Source: Eubacterium sp. (GTDB taxonomy: Bacteria > Bacillota > Clostridia > Lachnospirales > Lachnospiraceae). Taken from it: DNA of 64,000 bases. Shown here piece after piece: positions 25,106 to 33,465 of the stretch. The stretch is from the NCBI GenBank assembly GCA_022764165.1, contig JALERM010000045.1:25552-89551 (forward strand). Reading direction: 5' to 3'. The notes beneath the pieces are model-generated. The model searched no databases. It saw nothing but the letters and a program-made list of their open reading frames with translations, and was not told the origin of the DNA. Within the stretch, counting starts at the first letter, position 1. Every line of letters starts with the position of its first letter. The translations under genes were made by a program, and so were the position numbers.

Positions 25106-27932
25106 ATTTGCGTGGAATGGAAACCACAAGGCTTATCGTGAACCGCCAGATGATTATTATCTGGATGAGCCGGATGATGAAGAATTTGAGGACTATGATG
25201 CGGATGATCTGCTTAACAGGGTAAAAGGGCAGCCGCCCCGGTATTCGCAGGAACCATATATATCTGGTTATGAAGCATTTGAGCGTAGCCGGGGTAGAAG
25301 AACATCCCGTAAATTAACCAGGCGAGAGAAAAGAGCGATTAAAAAAGCAGAGAAGATGGCTGAAAAACTGCGGAAGGAACAGGAGAAAGCAGATAAGAAA
25401 GCGGCAAAGAAAAATGCGAAAGTCGCTGCTCGTGAAGAAAAAAGAGCTGCCCGTGAGGAGCAGAAGGCATCTAAGCATAAACCGAAGCAGAAAAAATCCT
25501 CTGATAAACATAGTTCTGTGAAAAATGTTCCGATAAAGAGTGGAACGGTAAAAGCATCTCCGGTAAAGGAGACTGGAAACAGAAAGCCTATGTCTAAGGC
25601 AGAGGAGAAGAAAGCAAAAGAAAAGAGACTTTCCGCACAGAAGTCGATTCCATACCGGGAAATGGCAAGGGACGGTATCTGCCGTGTTCAGGATAAATAT
25701 TATTCAAAGACTATCCGGTTTTACGATATAAATTATCAGTTGGCACAGAATGAGGATAAGAACGCTATTTTTGAAAATTGGTGTGATTTCCTGAATTATT
25801 TTGACAGTACCATCCATTTTCAGCTTTCCTTTATCAATCATCACAGCAACATGAAGGAGTATGAATCAGTTATCCAGATCAGGCCGCAGAATGATGCGTT
25901 TGATGATGTGCGCATGGAGTATGCACAGATGCTGAAAAATCAGCTTGCGAAGGGCAACAATGGTTTGGTGCGGACAAAGTATATCACGTTTGGGATTGAA
26001 GCCGATAATATCCGGGAAGCAAAACCGAAGCTGGAGCGTATTGAAGCGGATATTTTAAACAATTTTAAAGTGCTTGGCGTATCCGCCTATCCGTTGAATG
26101 GAGAAGAACGGCTGCAGGTTATGTACGAGACATTTAATCCGGAGGAAAAAGTACCATTCCAGTTTTCCTATGATAAAGTGCTGCGTACCGGGATGGGAAC
26201 AAAGGATTTCATTGCGCCTACCAGTTTTGTATTCAAGAACGGCAAAGATTTTATGATGGGGAATACCATTGGTGCGGTGTCGTATCTGCAGATACTGGCC
26301 CCGGAGCTGACGGACAAGATGCTGGCAGAATTTCTGGATATGGACAGAAATTTAATTGTGAACCTTCATATCCAGTCCTTAGACCAGATGAAGGCAATCA
26401 AGCTCGTAAAGAGCAAAGTAACGGACATCAACCGTATGAAGATTGAGGAACAAAAGAAAGCGGTACGTTCCGGATATGATATGGACATCATTCCATCAGA
26501 CTTAAACACCTATGGCGGCGAAGCAAAGCGGCTGTTAGAGGATTTGCAGTCGAGGAATGAAAGGATGTTTCTTGTAACCGTGCTGTTTTTAAATACGGCA
26601 AAGACAAAACAGGAACTGGACAATGCGGTGTTTCAGACTTCCGGTATCGCACAGAAGTATAATTGTTCGCTGCGCCGCCTGGATTATATGCAGGAGCCGG
26701 GATTGATGAGCAGTATTCCGTTGGGGATTAACTTAATTCCGATTAAACGGGCACTGACTACCACATCTACGGCTATTTTTGTGCCTTTTACCACGCAGGA
26801 GCTTTTTATGGCGGGAGAATCCCTTTATTACGGTTTGAACGCTCTTAGCAACAACATGATTATGGTAGACCGGAAGAAACTGAAAAATCCTAACGGTTTG
26901 ATTTTAGGTACACCGGGTTCCGGTAAATCTTTTTCAGCAAAGCGTGAGATTACCAATGCTTTTTTTGCTACACAGGATGACATTATCATTGGTGATCCGG
27001 AAGGAGAATACTATCCGCTTGTCAATGCGCTTGGCGGGCAGGTAATTCATATCTCCCCTACAAGCCATGATTACATTAATCCGATGGACATCAACCTGGA
27101 CTATTCGGACGATGATAACCCGCTTGGCTTTAAGAGTGATTTTATTTTATCTCTGTGTGAACTTATCATGGGTTCCAGAAATGGGATTGAAGCGGAGGAA
27201 AAATCGGTCATTGACCGTTGCCTGCCGATTGTGTATCAGAAATATTTTGAGAATCCTGTGCCGGAGAATATGCCTGTGCTTGGGGATTTGTACCAATGCC
27301 TTCGGTCACAGAGGGAAGTGCAGGCACAGCGTATCGCAACCGCACTGGAAATCTATGTAAATGGTTCCTTAAAAGTATTCAATCATCGTACCAATGTGGA
27401 ACTGAATAACCGGATTATCTGTTTTGATATTAAAGATTTGGGGAAACAGCTTAAAAAACTTGGGATGCTGATTGTACAGGATCAGGTTTGGAACCGTGTA
27501 ACCATTAACCGTGCCGCTCATAAATCCACCCGGTATTACATAGATGAGTTCCATTTGCTCTTAAAAGAGGAACAGACAGCGGCGTACTCGGTGGAAATCT
27601 GGAAACGATTTAGAAAGTGGGGTGGTATTCCGACAGGAATTACGCAGAATATCAAGGATTTGCTGGCAAGCCGTGAGATTGAGAATATTTTTGAAAACTC
27701 CGATTTTATTTACATGCTGAATCAGGCTGCCGGGGACAGGCAAATACTGGCAAAACAGCTTAATATTTCCCCGCATCAGTTGTCCTATGTGACGAACAGC
27801 GGCGAAGGAGAAGGACTGATTTTCTACGGCAGTACCATTATTCCATTCAAGGATAAATTTGATAAATCGTTGAGGTTGTATAAGCTGATGACAACGAAAC
27901 CTTCGGAAATGGAGAATCGGCAGGGAAAATGA
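25083..27932 (+). CDS. VirB4-like conjugation ATPase
   Basis: A 949-residue ATPase. GTG 25083 (AAAGGGGGAAA upstream) is preferred; the track start at 25011 is deep in prgI. The first 200 residues are highly charged, acidic then Lys/Arg-rich, likely a cytoplasmic docking tail. A VirB4 N-domain (about 215-560) is followed by Walker A GTPGSGKSFSAKRE near 608 and GDPEGEYYPLV. Walker B lies in YYIDEFHLLL near 820, then a GIPTGITQNIKDLLAS segment. It powers pilus or channel assembly and substrate passage together with VirD4. It overlaps the methylase gene (ATGA). Confidence 0.92.
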   Translation: MERKRNDEFAWNGNHKAYREPPDDYYLDEPDDEEFEDYDADDLLNRVKGQPPRYSQEPYISGYEAFERSRGRRTSRKLTRREKRAIKKAEKMAEKLRKEQEKADKKAAKKNAKVAAREEKRAAREEQKASKHKPKQKKSSDKHSSVKNVPIKSGTVKASPVKETGNRKPMSKAEEKKAKEKRLSAQKSIPYREMARDGICRVQDKYYSKTIRFYDINYQLAQNEDKNAIFENWCDFLNYFDSTIHFQLSFINHHSNMKEYESVIQIRPQNDAFDDVRMEYAQMLKNQLAKGNNGLVRTKYITFGIEADNIREAKPKLERIEADILNNFKVLGVSAYPLNGEERLQVMYETFNPEEKVPFQFSYDKVLRTGMGTKDFIAPTSFVFKNGKDFMMGNTIGAVSYLQILAPELTDKMLAEFLDMDRNLIVNLHIQSLDQMKAIKLVKSKVTDINRMKIEEQKKAVRSGYDMDIIPSDLNTYGGEAKRLLEDLQSRNERMFLVTVLFLNTAKTKQELDNAVFQTSGIAQKYNCSLRRLDYMQEPGLMSSIPLGINLIPIKRALTTTSTAIFVPFTTQELFMAGESLYYGLNALSNNMIMVDRKKLKNPNGLILGTPGSGKSFSAKREITNAFFATQDDIIIGDPEGEYYPLVNALGGQVIHISPTSHDYINPMDINLDYSDDDNPLGFKSDFILSLCELIMGSRNGIEAEEKSVIDRCLPIVYQKYFENPVPENMPVLGDLYQCLRSQREVQAQRIATALEIYVNGSLKVFNHRTNVELNNRIICFDIKDLGKQLKKLGMLIVQDQVWNRVTINRAAHKSTRYYIDEFHLLLKEEQTAAYSVEIWKRFRKWGGIPTGITQNIKDLLASREIENIFENSDFIYMLNQAAGDRQILAKQLNISPHQLSYVTNSGEGEGLIFYGSTIIPFKDKFDKSLRLYKLMTTKPSEMENRQGK

Positions 27933-28714
27933 GTTTGGAAGCGGAAAGACTAATCAATCACGTTTATCAGATGGATTGCCTTGAACTGATGAAGCAGATG
28001 CCGGATGAAACAGTATCTATGATTCTCACAGATCCCCCTTATGGGATTTCTTACCAAAATCAGTTTACCAATCAGAGGCATCTGGTGCTGGAGGGCGATA
28101 GCGGAATCCCATATGAAAGGTTTGCAAGTGAGAGTTACCGTATTTTAAGGGGAAATTCCCATGCGTATTTCTTTACCCGTTATGATTGTTATCCATATCA
28201 TTATGAATGTTTAAAGCAGGCAGGATTTTCTGTGAAAAATTGTATGGTTATTGAGAAGGGGACTATCGGTGGTATTGGAGATTTGAAAGGCAGCTTTGCG
28301 AACAATGCAGAGTGGATCATTTTTTGCCAGAAAGGGCGGAGGGTTTTTAACCGAACTACGCTTCTTGAAAATAAGAAAAAAGAAGGCACTCAATTCCATA
28401 GAGGGCGTGAACCTAGTAAAAAATACAAGACGAGGTTTAACGCTTGCTGGTTTGGAGAAGAATATCCCAAATCTACCTATAATTCCATGTGGCAGAAGAA
28501 GAACCAGATATACCATCCTACGATAAAAAATGTGGAATGTTTGTCTTGGCTCATACAGATTTCTTCTTTGCCTGGGGAATTGATATTTGACGGGTTTATG
28601 GGAACCGGAAGTACGGCACTGGCGGCATTGCTTACTGGAAGAAATTATCTTGGAGCAGAAATTGATCCCGGATATTTCCAGATCATCGGAAAGCGTCTGC
28701 AACAGCAAATTTAA
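27929..28714 (+). CDS. DNA methyltransferase (N4/N6, type II style)
   Basis: A 261-residue enzyme with DPPY motif IV (MILTDPPYGISYQNQ, about 32) before the SAM-binding FMGTGSTALAALL (about 231), the beta-class order of pfam01555 adenine-N6 or cytosine-N4 methylases. No dedicated target-recognition insertion larger than about 120 residues is seen, and no restriction partner. Its ATG overlaps the virB4 stop, so it is made with the transfer machinery, as is the MT-A70 enzyme. Likely role: protecting element DNA in recipients, or epigenetic control. Confidence 0.9.
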   Translation: MSLEAERLINHVYQMDCLELMKQMPDETVSMILTDPPYGISYQNQFTNQRHLVLEGDSGIPYERFASESYRILRGNSHAYFFTRYDCYPYHYECLKQAGFSVKNCMVIEKGTIGGIGDLKGSFANNAEWIIFCQKGRRVFNRTTLLENKKKEGTQFHRGREPSKKYKTRFNACWFGEEYPKSTYNSMWQKKNQIYHPTIKNVECLSWLIQISSLPGELIFDGFMGTGSTALAALLTGRNYLGAEIDPGYFQIIGKRLQQQI

Positions 28715-28732
28715 CGGGAAAGGAAAAGCAAC

Positions 28733-29509
28733 ATGAGGAAATGGCTTGCGGGATTATTACTGATCTGTTCTATTGTACTACTCTCTATCAGTATTTACTC
28801 GTTGATGGGGATGTTCTTTCAGGAGAAAAAAGACGATTCACTACAGAAGCAGTTGGAAGAAATTTATGAAGATGGTGACAGGGCGCAGGAACCGGAGGGA
28901 GAATTACCTTCAGGGGAATCTGCGCCCTTTGTGGTGGATGAGGGGATTCTTGCCCTGCATGAAAAAAATCCGGATTGTATTGGGTGGCTGACTATCGAAG
29001 GAACCATGATTGATTATCCAGTCATGTACCATCCGGAGGAAGAAAATTATTATCTGCATCGGGATTTTAATGGTGAGTATTCCGCAAATGGCTGTTTGTT
29101 TCTATCAGAAAAATGTGATCCGGAAACCAGCGACAATCTCATTATCTATGGGCATCACATGAACAGCGGCAAGATGTTTGCGGCACTGGAAGGATATAAA
29201 CAACAGGCGTTTTGTGCGGAGCATCCGCTGATTCTCTTTAATACTCTGCATGGGAAAGAAACCTATCAGGTCATGGCGGCATTTAGCACTCCTGTTTATA
29301 CAGGGAATGATTTTGCATATTACACTTTTACCAAAGCGGAAAACGAGGGCGAGTATCAGGCTTTTATAAATGCAATTATGGAGCGTTCTTTTTATGACAC
29401 CGGGATTACGGCGGTTTATGGGGACAGGTTGCTGACGTTATCTACCTGTGAGTATTCGCAGAAAAACGGACGGATGGTTGTTGTGGCAAAACAAGTTAAA
29501 ACAAATTAG
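28733..29509 (+). CDS. srtB: Class B sortase
   Basis: A 258-residue membrane-anchored transpeptidase. An N-terminal TM helix (7-25) is followed by the sortase fold. Catalytic His lies in IYGHHM (about 138), Cys in TLSTCEYS (about 238) and the Arg a few residues later in KNGR. DCIGWLTIEGTMIDYPVM is typical of class B. It would join surface proteins to peptidoglycan, and the adhesin at 11160 ends in TPKTGD, close to the (S/P)PxTG signals known for C. difficile sortase B. ATG 28733 follows GGGAAAGG; the gene is the next after the methylase in the operon. Confidence 0.92.
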   Translation: MRKWLAGLLLICSIVLLSISIYSLMGMFFQEKKDDSLQKQLEEIYEDGDRAQEPEGELPSGESAPFVVDEGILALHEKNPDCIGWLTIEGTMIDYPVMYHPEEENYYLHRDFNGEYSANGCLFLSEKCDPETSDNLIIYGHHMNSGKMFAALEGYKQQAFCAEHPLILFNTLHGKETYQVMAAFSTPVYTGNDFAYYTFTKAENEGEYQAFINAIMERSFYDTGITAVYGDRLLTLSTCEYSQKNGRMVVVAKQVKTN

Positions 29510-29529
29510 TGGAAAGGATGGAATTTATT

Positions 29530-29814
29530 ATGGAGATTTATGTGTTGAATATCGGAGAAAAGGATTTACCCAAAGAGGGAAAAGAAATGTTGGATATGAA
29601 GAAAGATGGCGATGGAGAGGAAGTTTTTGGCTGCTTAATGGACGATATGCTGTATCTGGCAGCATTGGTTGATTTGCAGAGTGATCTTCTGCAGATTGCT
29701 GAATTAAGGGACGGTGTCTTGCCGGAAGGATTTGATGATTTTCCGGAATCCGTGAGAAAACTGGCAGATCAGACACTGGCAAAATGGGAGATTTATGCGC
29801 AGCCTGTGGTGTAA
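29530..29814 (+). CDS. Hypothetical element protein (94 aa)
   Basis: An acidic soluble protein (MEIYVLNIGEKDL start, LMDDMLYLAALVDLQSDLLQ helix). The start is ATG 29530 with GGAAAGG upstream. It sits between sortase and cell-wall hydrolase, a slot that related elements often fill with a protein of this size. I do not recognise a domain and give no function. Confidence 0.6.
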   Translation: MEIYVLNIGEKDLPKEGKEMLDMKKDGDGEEVFGCLMDDMLYLAALVDLQSDLLQIAELRDGVLPEGFDDFPESVRKLADQTLAKWEIYAQPVV

Positions 29815-29841
29815 TGCAAAGAAACGAAGGGATTGTTGACT

Positions 29842-32337
29842 ATGCAGGAACATGAATATAAGGCAAGAGATAAAACTGTAAAGAAAATGAGCCGTGAAGG
29901 GCTAACAGAAGAAAATCTGCATAACCGTGAAACGGTCAGTATCAGCCAGAAAGAAAGGGAAGATATTACACTTCCCGCACGGGTGGAGGATTCGTTTAAT
30001 TTCCAGAATATCCGTAACCAGGGGGAAGATGGAAAACACCGCAGGCTGTATGATTCACGTGCTGACAGAACAGATTTCAGTGGAGAAACAGAGGAAAATG
30101 GTAAGCGAAAAAAGCCACCGCAGCGAACTGCCGATTTGGAAACAGATCAAAAGGTTTCCGAAGATGGGGAAGGGGTGGATTCTGCCAGAGGCGTGTCGGA
30201 ACATTCCGCACGAATGGAAGGCATACGGGGGCATCCGTCCGGGAGTGCCTATGCGGAGGCCGCCGCCGAGGTAAACCATAACTGGAAGAAAAAACAGGTG
30301 CAGGCATATTCCCGAAAACAAAGGGAAAAGCAGGCTGCAACGCAGCGGCGTGAAGGGGAGGCAGAGAAAGAAAATTCTCGTTTTCAGAGGAACCATCAGG
30401 CGGCAGAGCAGTCTATGGAAGGGTTTCGGGAAGAAATCAAGGAAAAAGCAAAGCGTGAGCAGTTACATAAGGAACAGCGGAAGAAAGTTTCTCGTTTAGC
30501 GTTTGGTGATGAAAATGACGGTATGGTGCGTGGCGCCGGCATGGGTATTTCAAAAAGGGTAATTTCAGCAGCGGCAGGTTCTGCCGCTGTTTATCTTCAC
30601 GGAAAAGGGCATGAAGCGGAAGAAGATAACGCTGCGGTTGAAGGTTCCCACAGGGCAGAACTGATGGCAGAAAATGCTTTGCGCCATGCTATGAACAGAA
30701 CGAACCGGGGAGTTAGAAAAAGAAGTTCCAGATGGCAGGAAAATCCTGCGGATGCTGTGACAAAAGGAAGGCTGCAGTTTGAAGCGGTACAGGAAGCCGC
30801 AAAAAGTACCGGACGGCAGGCAGCAGAAATGGAGCAGGCAAAAAAGAGTGCTATCCGGCGTTTCTGGCAGAAGCAAAGATATAAGAAAGCGTACCAGGCA
30901 GCGAAGAATGGTGAAAAAACAGCAGCGGAGACAATGCAGATCACACAGACCGTCTTTGCAAAGGCGAAAAGGGCGGCGGCAGCGGTCATCGGGCGGAATA
31001 AAGGAATATTTGGCGCATTGGCGGCAATGGTGCTGCTCTTTGTATTGATTGCCACAAGTCTGTCAAGCTGCAGTGCATCCCTTCAGGGTGCCACTTCCAG
31101 TATTGCGGGGACAACTTATGCCAGTACGGATGAGGATATTTATGCGGTAGAAAATGCGTATGCAGCGTTAGAAGATGCCTTAAACAGTCAGATTAACAGT
31201 ATAGAGTCCCGCCATTCCGGTTACGACGAATACCGTTATCAGGTGGATGAAATTTCCCATAATCCGTACCAGCTTATTTCTTATTTTACAGCAAAATACG
31301 GGGAGTTTACCTATGGGCAGGTAAAAGACGAGGTGGAAGAAATCTTCCGGCAGCAATACAGCATTTCTACGGAAAGTACAAGGGAGACCGTTACAGAAAC
31401 AAAAACAGTGCGTGTCGGAGAATCTTTGGGGCAGGTTGTAACCAGCGGATATTGTAGCTGTGCAATCTGTTGTGGCGTATGGGCAGGAGGCCCGACTGCG
31501 AGCGGCGTATATCCGACAGCAAACCATACCATTGCGGTAGATGCAAACAATCCATTCGTACCGATGGGAACTAAGGTTGTGATGAATGGTGTGGAGTATG
31601 TGGTAGAGGATACGGGAGCCTTTGCACAATATGGCGTACAGTTTGATGTTTATTACGATGCTCATGCGTCTGCATTAGCACATGGACACCAGACCTGGGA
31701 AGCATATATAGCTGATGACAACGGAAGTCAGGAAGTGGAAGTAACCAGCACGAGGGAAGTAAACCGCCTGGATGTAACCATGACAAATCATAACCTTGAT
31801 GCCGTGCTTCGCAGCAGGATGGATGAAAATGAGGAAAAAAGGTATGACCTTTATAACACCACCTATGGAAACCGCAATTACCTGTTTGACGTAAATACGC
31901 TGCCAGGTGGAGGAGCCGGAGGTTTTGGATATGACATTCCGGCAGAGGCGTTGTCAGATCAGAAGTTTGCAAATATGATCCGGGAAGCGGAGAAATATCT
32001 TGGTTATCCCTATGTATGGGGCGGAGCTTCACCTTCTACCAGCTTTGACTGTTCCGGTTTTGTGAGTTGGGTAATCAATAACTGTGGAAATGGATGGAAT
32101 GTGGGAAGGCAGACAGCGGATGGACTGCGGTCATGCTGTGCTTATATATCTCCATCAGAGGCAAAACCGGGAGATTTAGTCTTTTTCCAGGGTACTTACA
32201 ATACGTCAGGAGCAAGCCATGTGGGAATTTATGTTGGCAATAACATGATGATTCATTGCGGAAATCCCATCCAGTATACGAGCATTGCATCGTCTTACTG
32301 GCAGGAACATTTTATGGCGTTTGGCAGGATTCATTAG
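29842..32337 (+). CDS. Cell-wall hydrolase, 3D plus NlpC/P60 (CD1108-like)
   Basis: An 831-residue conjugation hydrolase. ATG 29842 follows AACGAAGGG. The first 385 residues are hydrophilic, basic and Gln-rich and probably cytoplasmic. A TM helix (about 388-410, ALAAMVLLFVLIATSLSSC) anchors it. A linker leads to a 3D/double-psi-barrel domain (about 530-625, SGYCSCAICCGVWAGG, YVVEDTGAF) and an NlpC/P60 peptidase (about 711-831) with Cys in FDCSGFVSW and His in SHVGIYVGN. It would open peptidoglycan so the secretion channel can cross the wall, like Orf14 of Tn916 and CD1108-type proteins. Confidence 0.9.
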   Translation: MQEHEYKARDKTVKKMSREGLTEENLHNRETVSISQKEREDITLPARVEDSFNFQNIRNQGEDGKHRRLYDSRADRTDFSGETEENGKRKKPPQRTADLETDQKVSEDGEGVDSARGVSEHSARMEGIRGHPSGSAYAEAAAEVNHNWKKKQVQAYSRKQREKQAATQRREGEAEKENSRFQRNHQAAEQSMEGFREEIKEKAKREQLHKEQRKKVSRLAFGDENDGMVRGAGMGISKRVISAAAGSAAVYLHGKGHEAEEDNAAVEGSHRAELMAENALRHAMNRTNRGVRKRSSRWQENPADAVTKGRLQFEAVQEAAKSTGRQAAEMEQAKKSAIRRFWQKQRYKKAYQAAKNGEKTAAETMQITQTVFAKAKRAAAAVIGRNKGIFGALAAMVLLFVLIATSLSSCSASLQGATSSIAGTTYASTDEDIYAVENAYAALEDALNSQINSIESRHSGYDEYRYQVDEISHNPYQLISYFTAKYGEFTYGQVKDEVEEIFRQQYSISTESTRETVTETKTVRVGESLGQVVTSGYCSCAICCGVWAGGPTASGVYPTANHTIAVDANNPFVPMGTKVVMNGVEYVVEDTGAFAQYGVQFDVYYDAHASALAHGHQTWEAYIADDNGSQEVEVTSTREVNRLDVTMTNHNLDAVLRSRMDENEEKRYDLYNTTYGNRNYLFDVNTLPGGGAGGFGYDIPAEALSDQKFANMIREAEKYLGYPYVWGGASPSTSFDCSGFVSWVINNCGNGWNVGRQTADGLRSCCAYISPSEAKPGDLVFFQGTYNTSGASHVGIYVGNNMMIHCGNPIQYTSIASSYWQEHFMAFGRIH

Positions 32338-32354
32338 AAATGGAGGCAGAAGCA

Positions 32355-32687
32355 TTGAGTAAAAAATTAAATCGGGTTTTGGATGAGATTCAGAAAACCG
32401 AGGAAAAGATTGCGGTATGGCAGGAACATCTGCGGGAATTGAATACACTTCGGGAACAGCTTGAAAATCAGGAGATTATTAAATCTATCCGCTCTATGAA
32501 ACTGGACAGCCGCAGGATGTTGGAATTTTTAGAGGGTATCCAAAGCGGAACCGTTTCTATCCGGTGTGCAGAGGAAGAAGATCACAATACTGTAACGGAG
32601 AACGATATGAAAGATACGTCAGGACAAATACAGATGCAGGAAGAAAGGGCATCAGAAAGTGAGGACAGGAGTAATGAAGAAACTTAA
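32355..32687 (+). CDS. DUF4315 protein
   Basis: A 110-residue coiled-coil protein. TTG 32355 is chosen because GGAGG lies 8 nt before and DUF4315 proteins begin directly with this K-L-x-x-x-L-D-E-I helix (SKKLNRVLDEIQKTEEKI). The tail is acidic. The gene is standard between the NlpC/P60 and DUF4366 genes of CTn-type elements; function unknown, presumably part of the transfer apparatus. It overlaps the next gene by 14 bp. Confidence 0.82.
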   Translation: MSKKLNRVLDEIQKTEEKIAVWQEHLRELNTLREQLENQEIIKSIRSMKLDSRRMLEFLEGIQSGTVSIRCAEEEDHNTVTENDMKDTSGQIQMQEERASESEDRSNEET

Positions 32688-33354
32688 AAAGTGGCTGGCA
32701 TTGTTTGTAATGGCGGCGGGGATTGTGTCTTCCGCCAATGTGACAGCATTTGCCTATGCGGAGGAACCTGCGCAGACTGAACCTGTGGAGGCGGCTTCGG
32801 AGATGGAACCGACAGTTCTGGAGGAAAATGTGCAGGAAACAGAAGCAACACCTTTCTCGGTTCCGGGAAATGGACAGGTTGTGGATGATAAAACCAATGA
32901 TGATACAAAGGAGTTTTTAACCATTCAGACAAAGAATGGAAATACATTTTTCCTTGTGTTAGACCGTTCCAGTAACACAGAAAATGTCTACATGCTTTCC
33001 ATGATCGATGAGAATGACCTTGCGGAGTTTATCGAAAATACTTCGGAAATGAATGTGGAAACGGAGGCAGAAGCGGCGCAGGTTGTTATTCCGGAATCAG
33101 AAACCATACCTGAAGAAACAGAGGTGGAAACAGAGAAAGAGCAGGAAAAGGAGAAAGCCGGCGTAAGCACAGGCGTCCTTCTGGCGGCATTGCTTCTGCT
33201 GGCAGGCGGCATTGGCGGCTTCTATTATCTGAAGGTTGTAAAACCGAAAAAGGCGGAAGAAGCTGCGGATGAAGAAGATTTAGAGTTTTATGATGGCGGG
33301 GCGTACATCAATGAAGATACAGATGAGGATTCGGAAAGTGAGGATGGGGAATAA
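32674..33354 (+). CDS. DUF4366 / CD1107-family protein
   Basis: A 226-residue protein with a signal peptide (1 to about 29), an acidic Thr/Glu-rich region, a short conserved folded part (KEFLTIQTKNGNTFFLVLDR, about 78-97), a further acidic linker, a C-terminal TM helix (163-190, Gly-rich) and an acidic cytoplasmic tail. This is the architecture of CD1107-family mobile-element proteins, thought to be part of the Gram-positive transfer apparatus. ATG 32674 follows ACAGGAG. It is the last gene of the transfer operon before a terminator. Confidence 0.85.
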   Translation: MKKLKKWLALFVMAAGIVSSANVTAFAYAEEPAQTEPVEAASEMEPTVLEENVQETEATPFSVPGNGQVVDDKTNDDTKEFLTIQTKNGNTFFLVLDRSSNTENVYMLSMIDENDLAEFIENTSEMNVETEAEAAQVVIPESETIPEETEVETEKEQEKEKAGVSTGVLLAALLLLAGGIGGFYYLKVVKPKKAEEAADEEDLEFYDGGAYINEDTDEDSESEDGE

Positions 33355-33399
33355 GTCCTGCGGTGCAATTTGAAAACCATGTGACAATATATAGGAAGG

Positions 33400-33426
33400 G
33401 CAGCCAGTATAACTTGGCTGCTTTTC
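33400..33426 (+). terminator. Terminator after transfer operon
   Basis: GCAGCCA and TGGCTGC form a 7-bp stem with an 8-nt loop, followed by TTTTCCTTT. It separates the transfer genes from topB. Confidence 0.75.
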
Positions 33427-33465
33427 CTTTGTTGAGGCAGGAGATCTGTCGGAAAGGAGATTGTT

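Noticed and set aside
30055-31055. Several minus-strand frames inside the NlpC/P60 gene
   Set aside because: They mirror the basic Gln/Lys-rich coding stretch and have no starts with ribosome sites.
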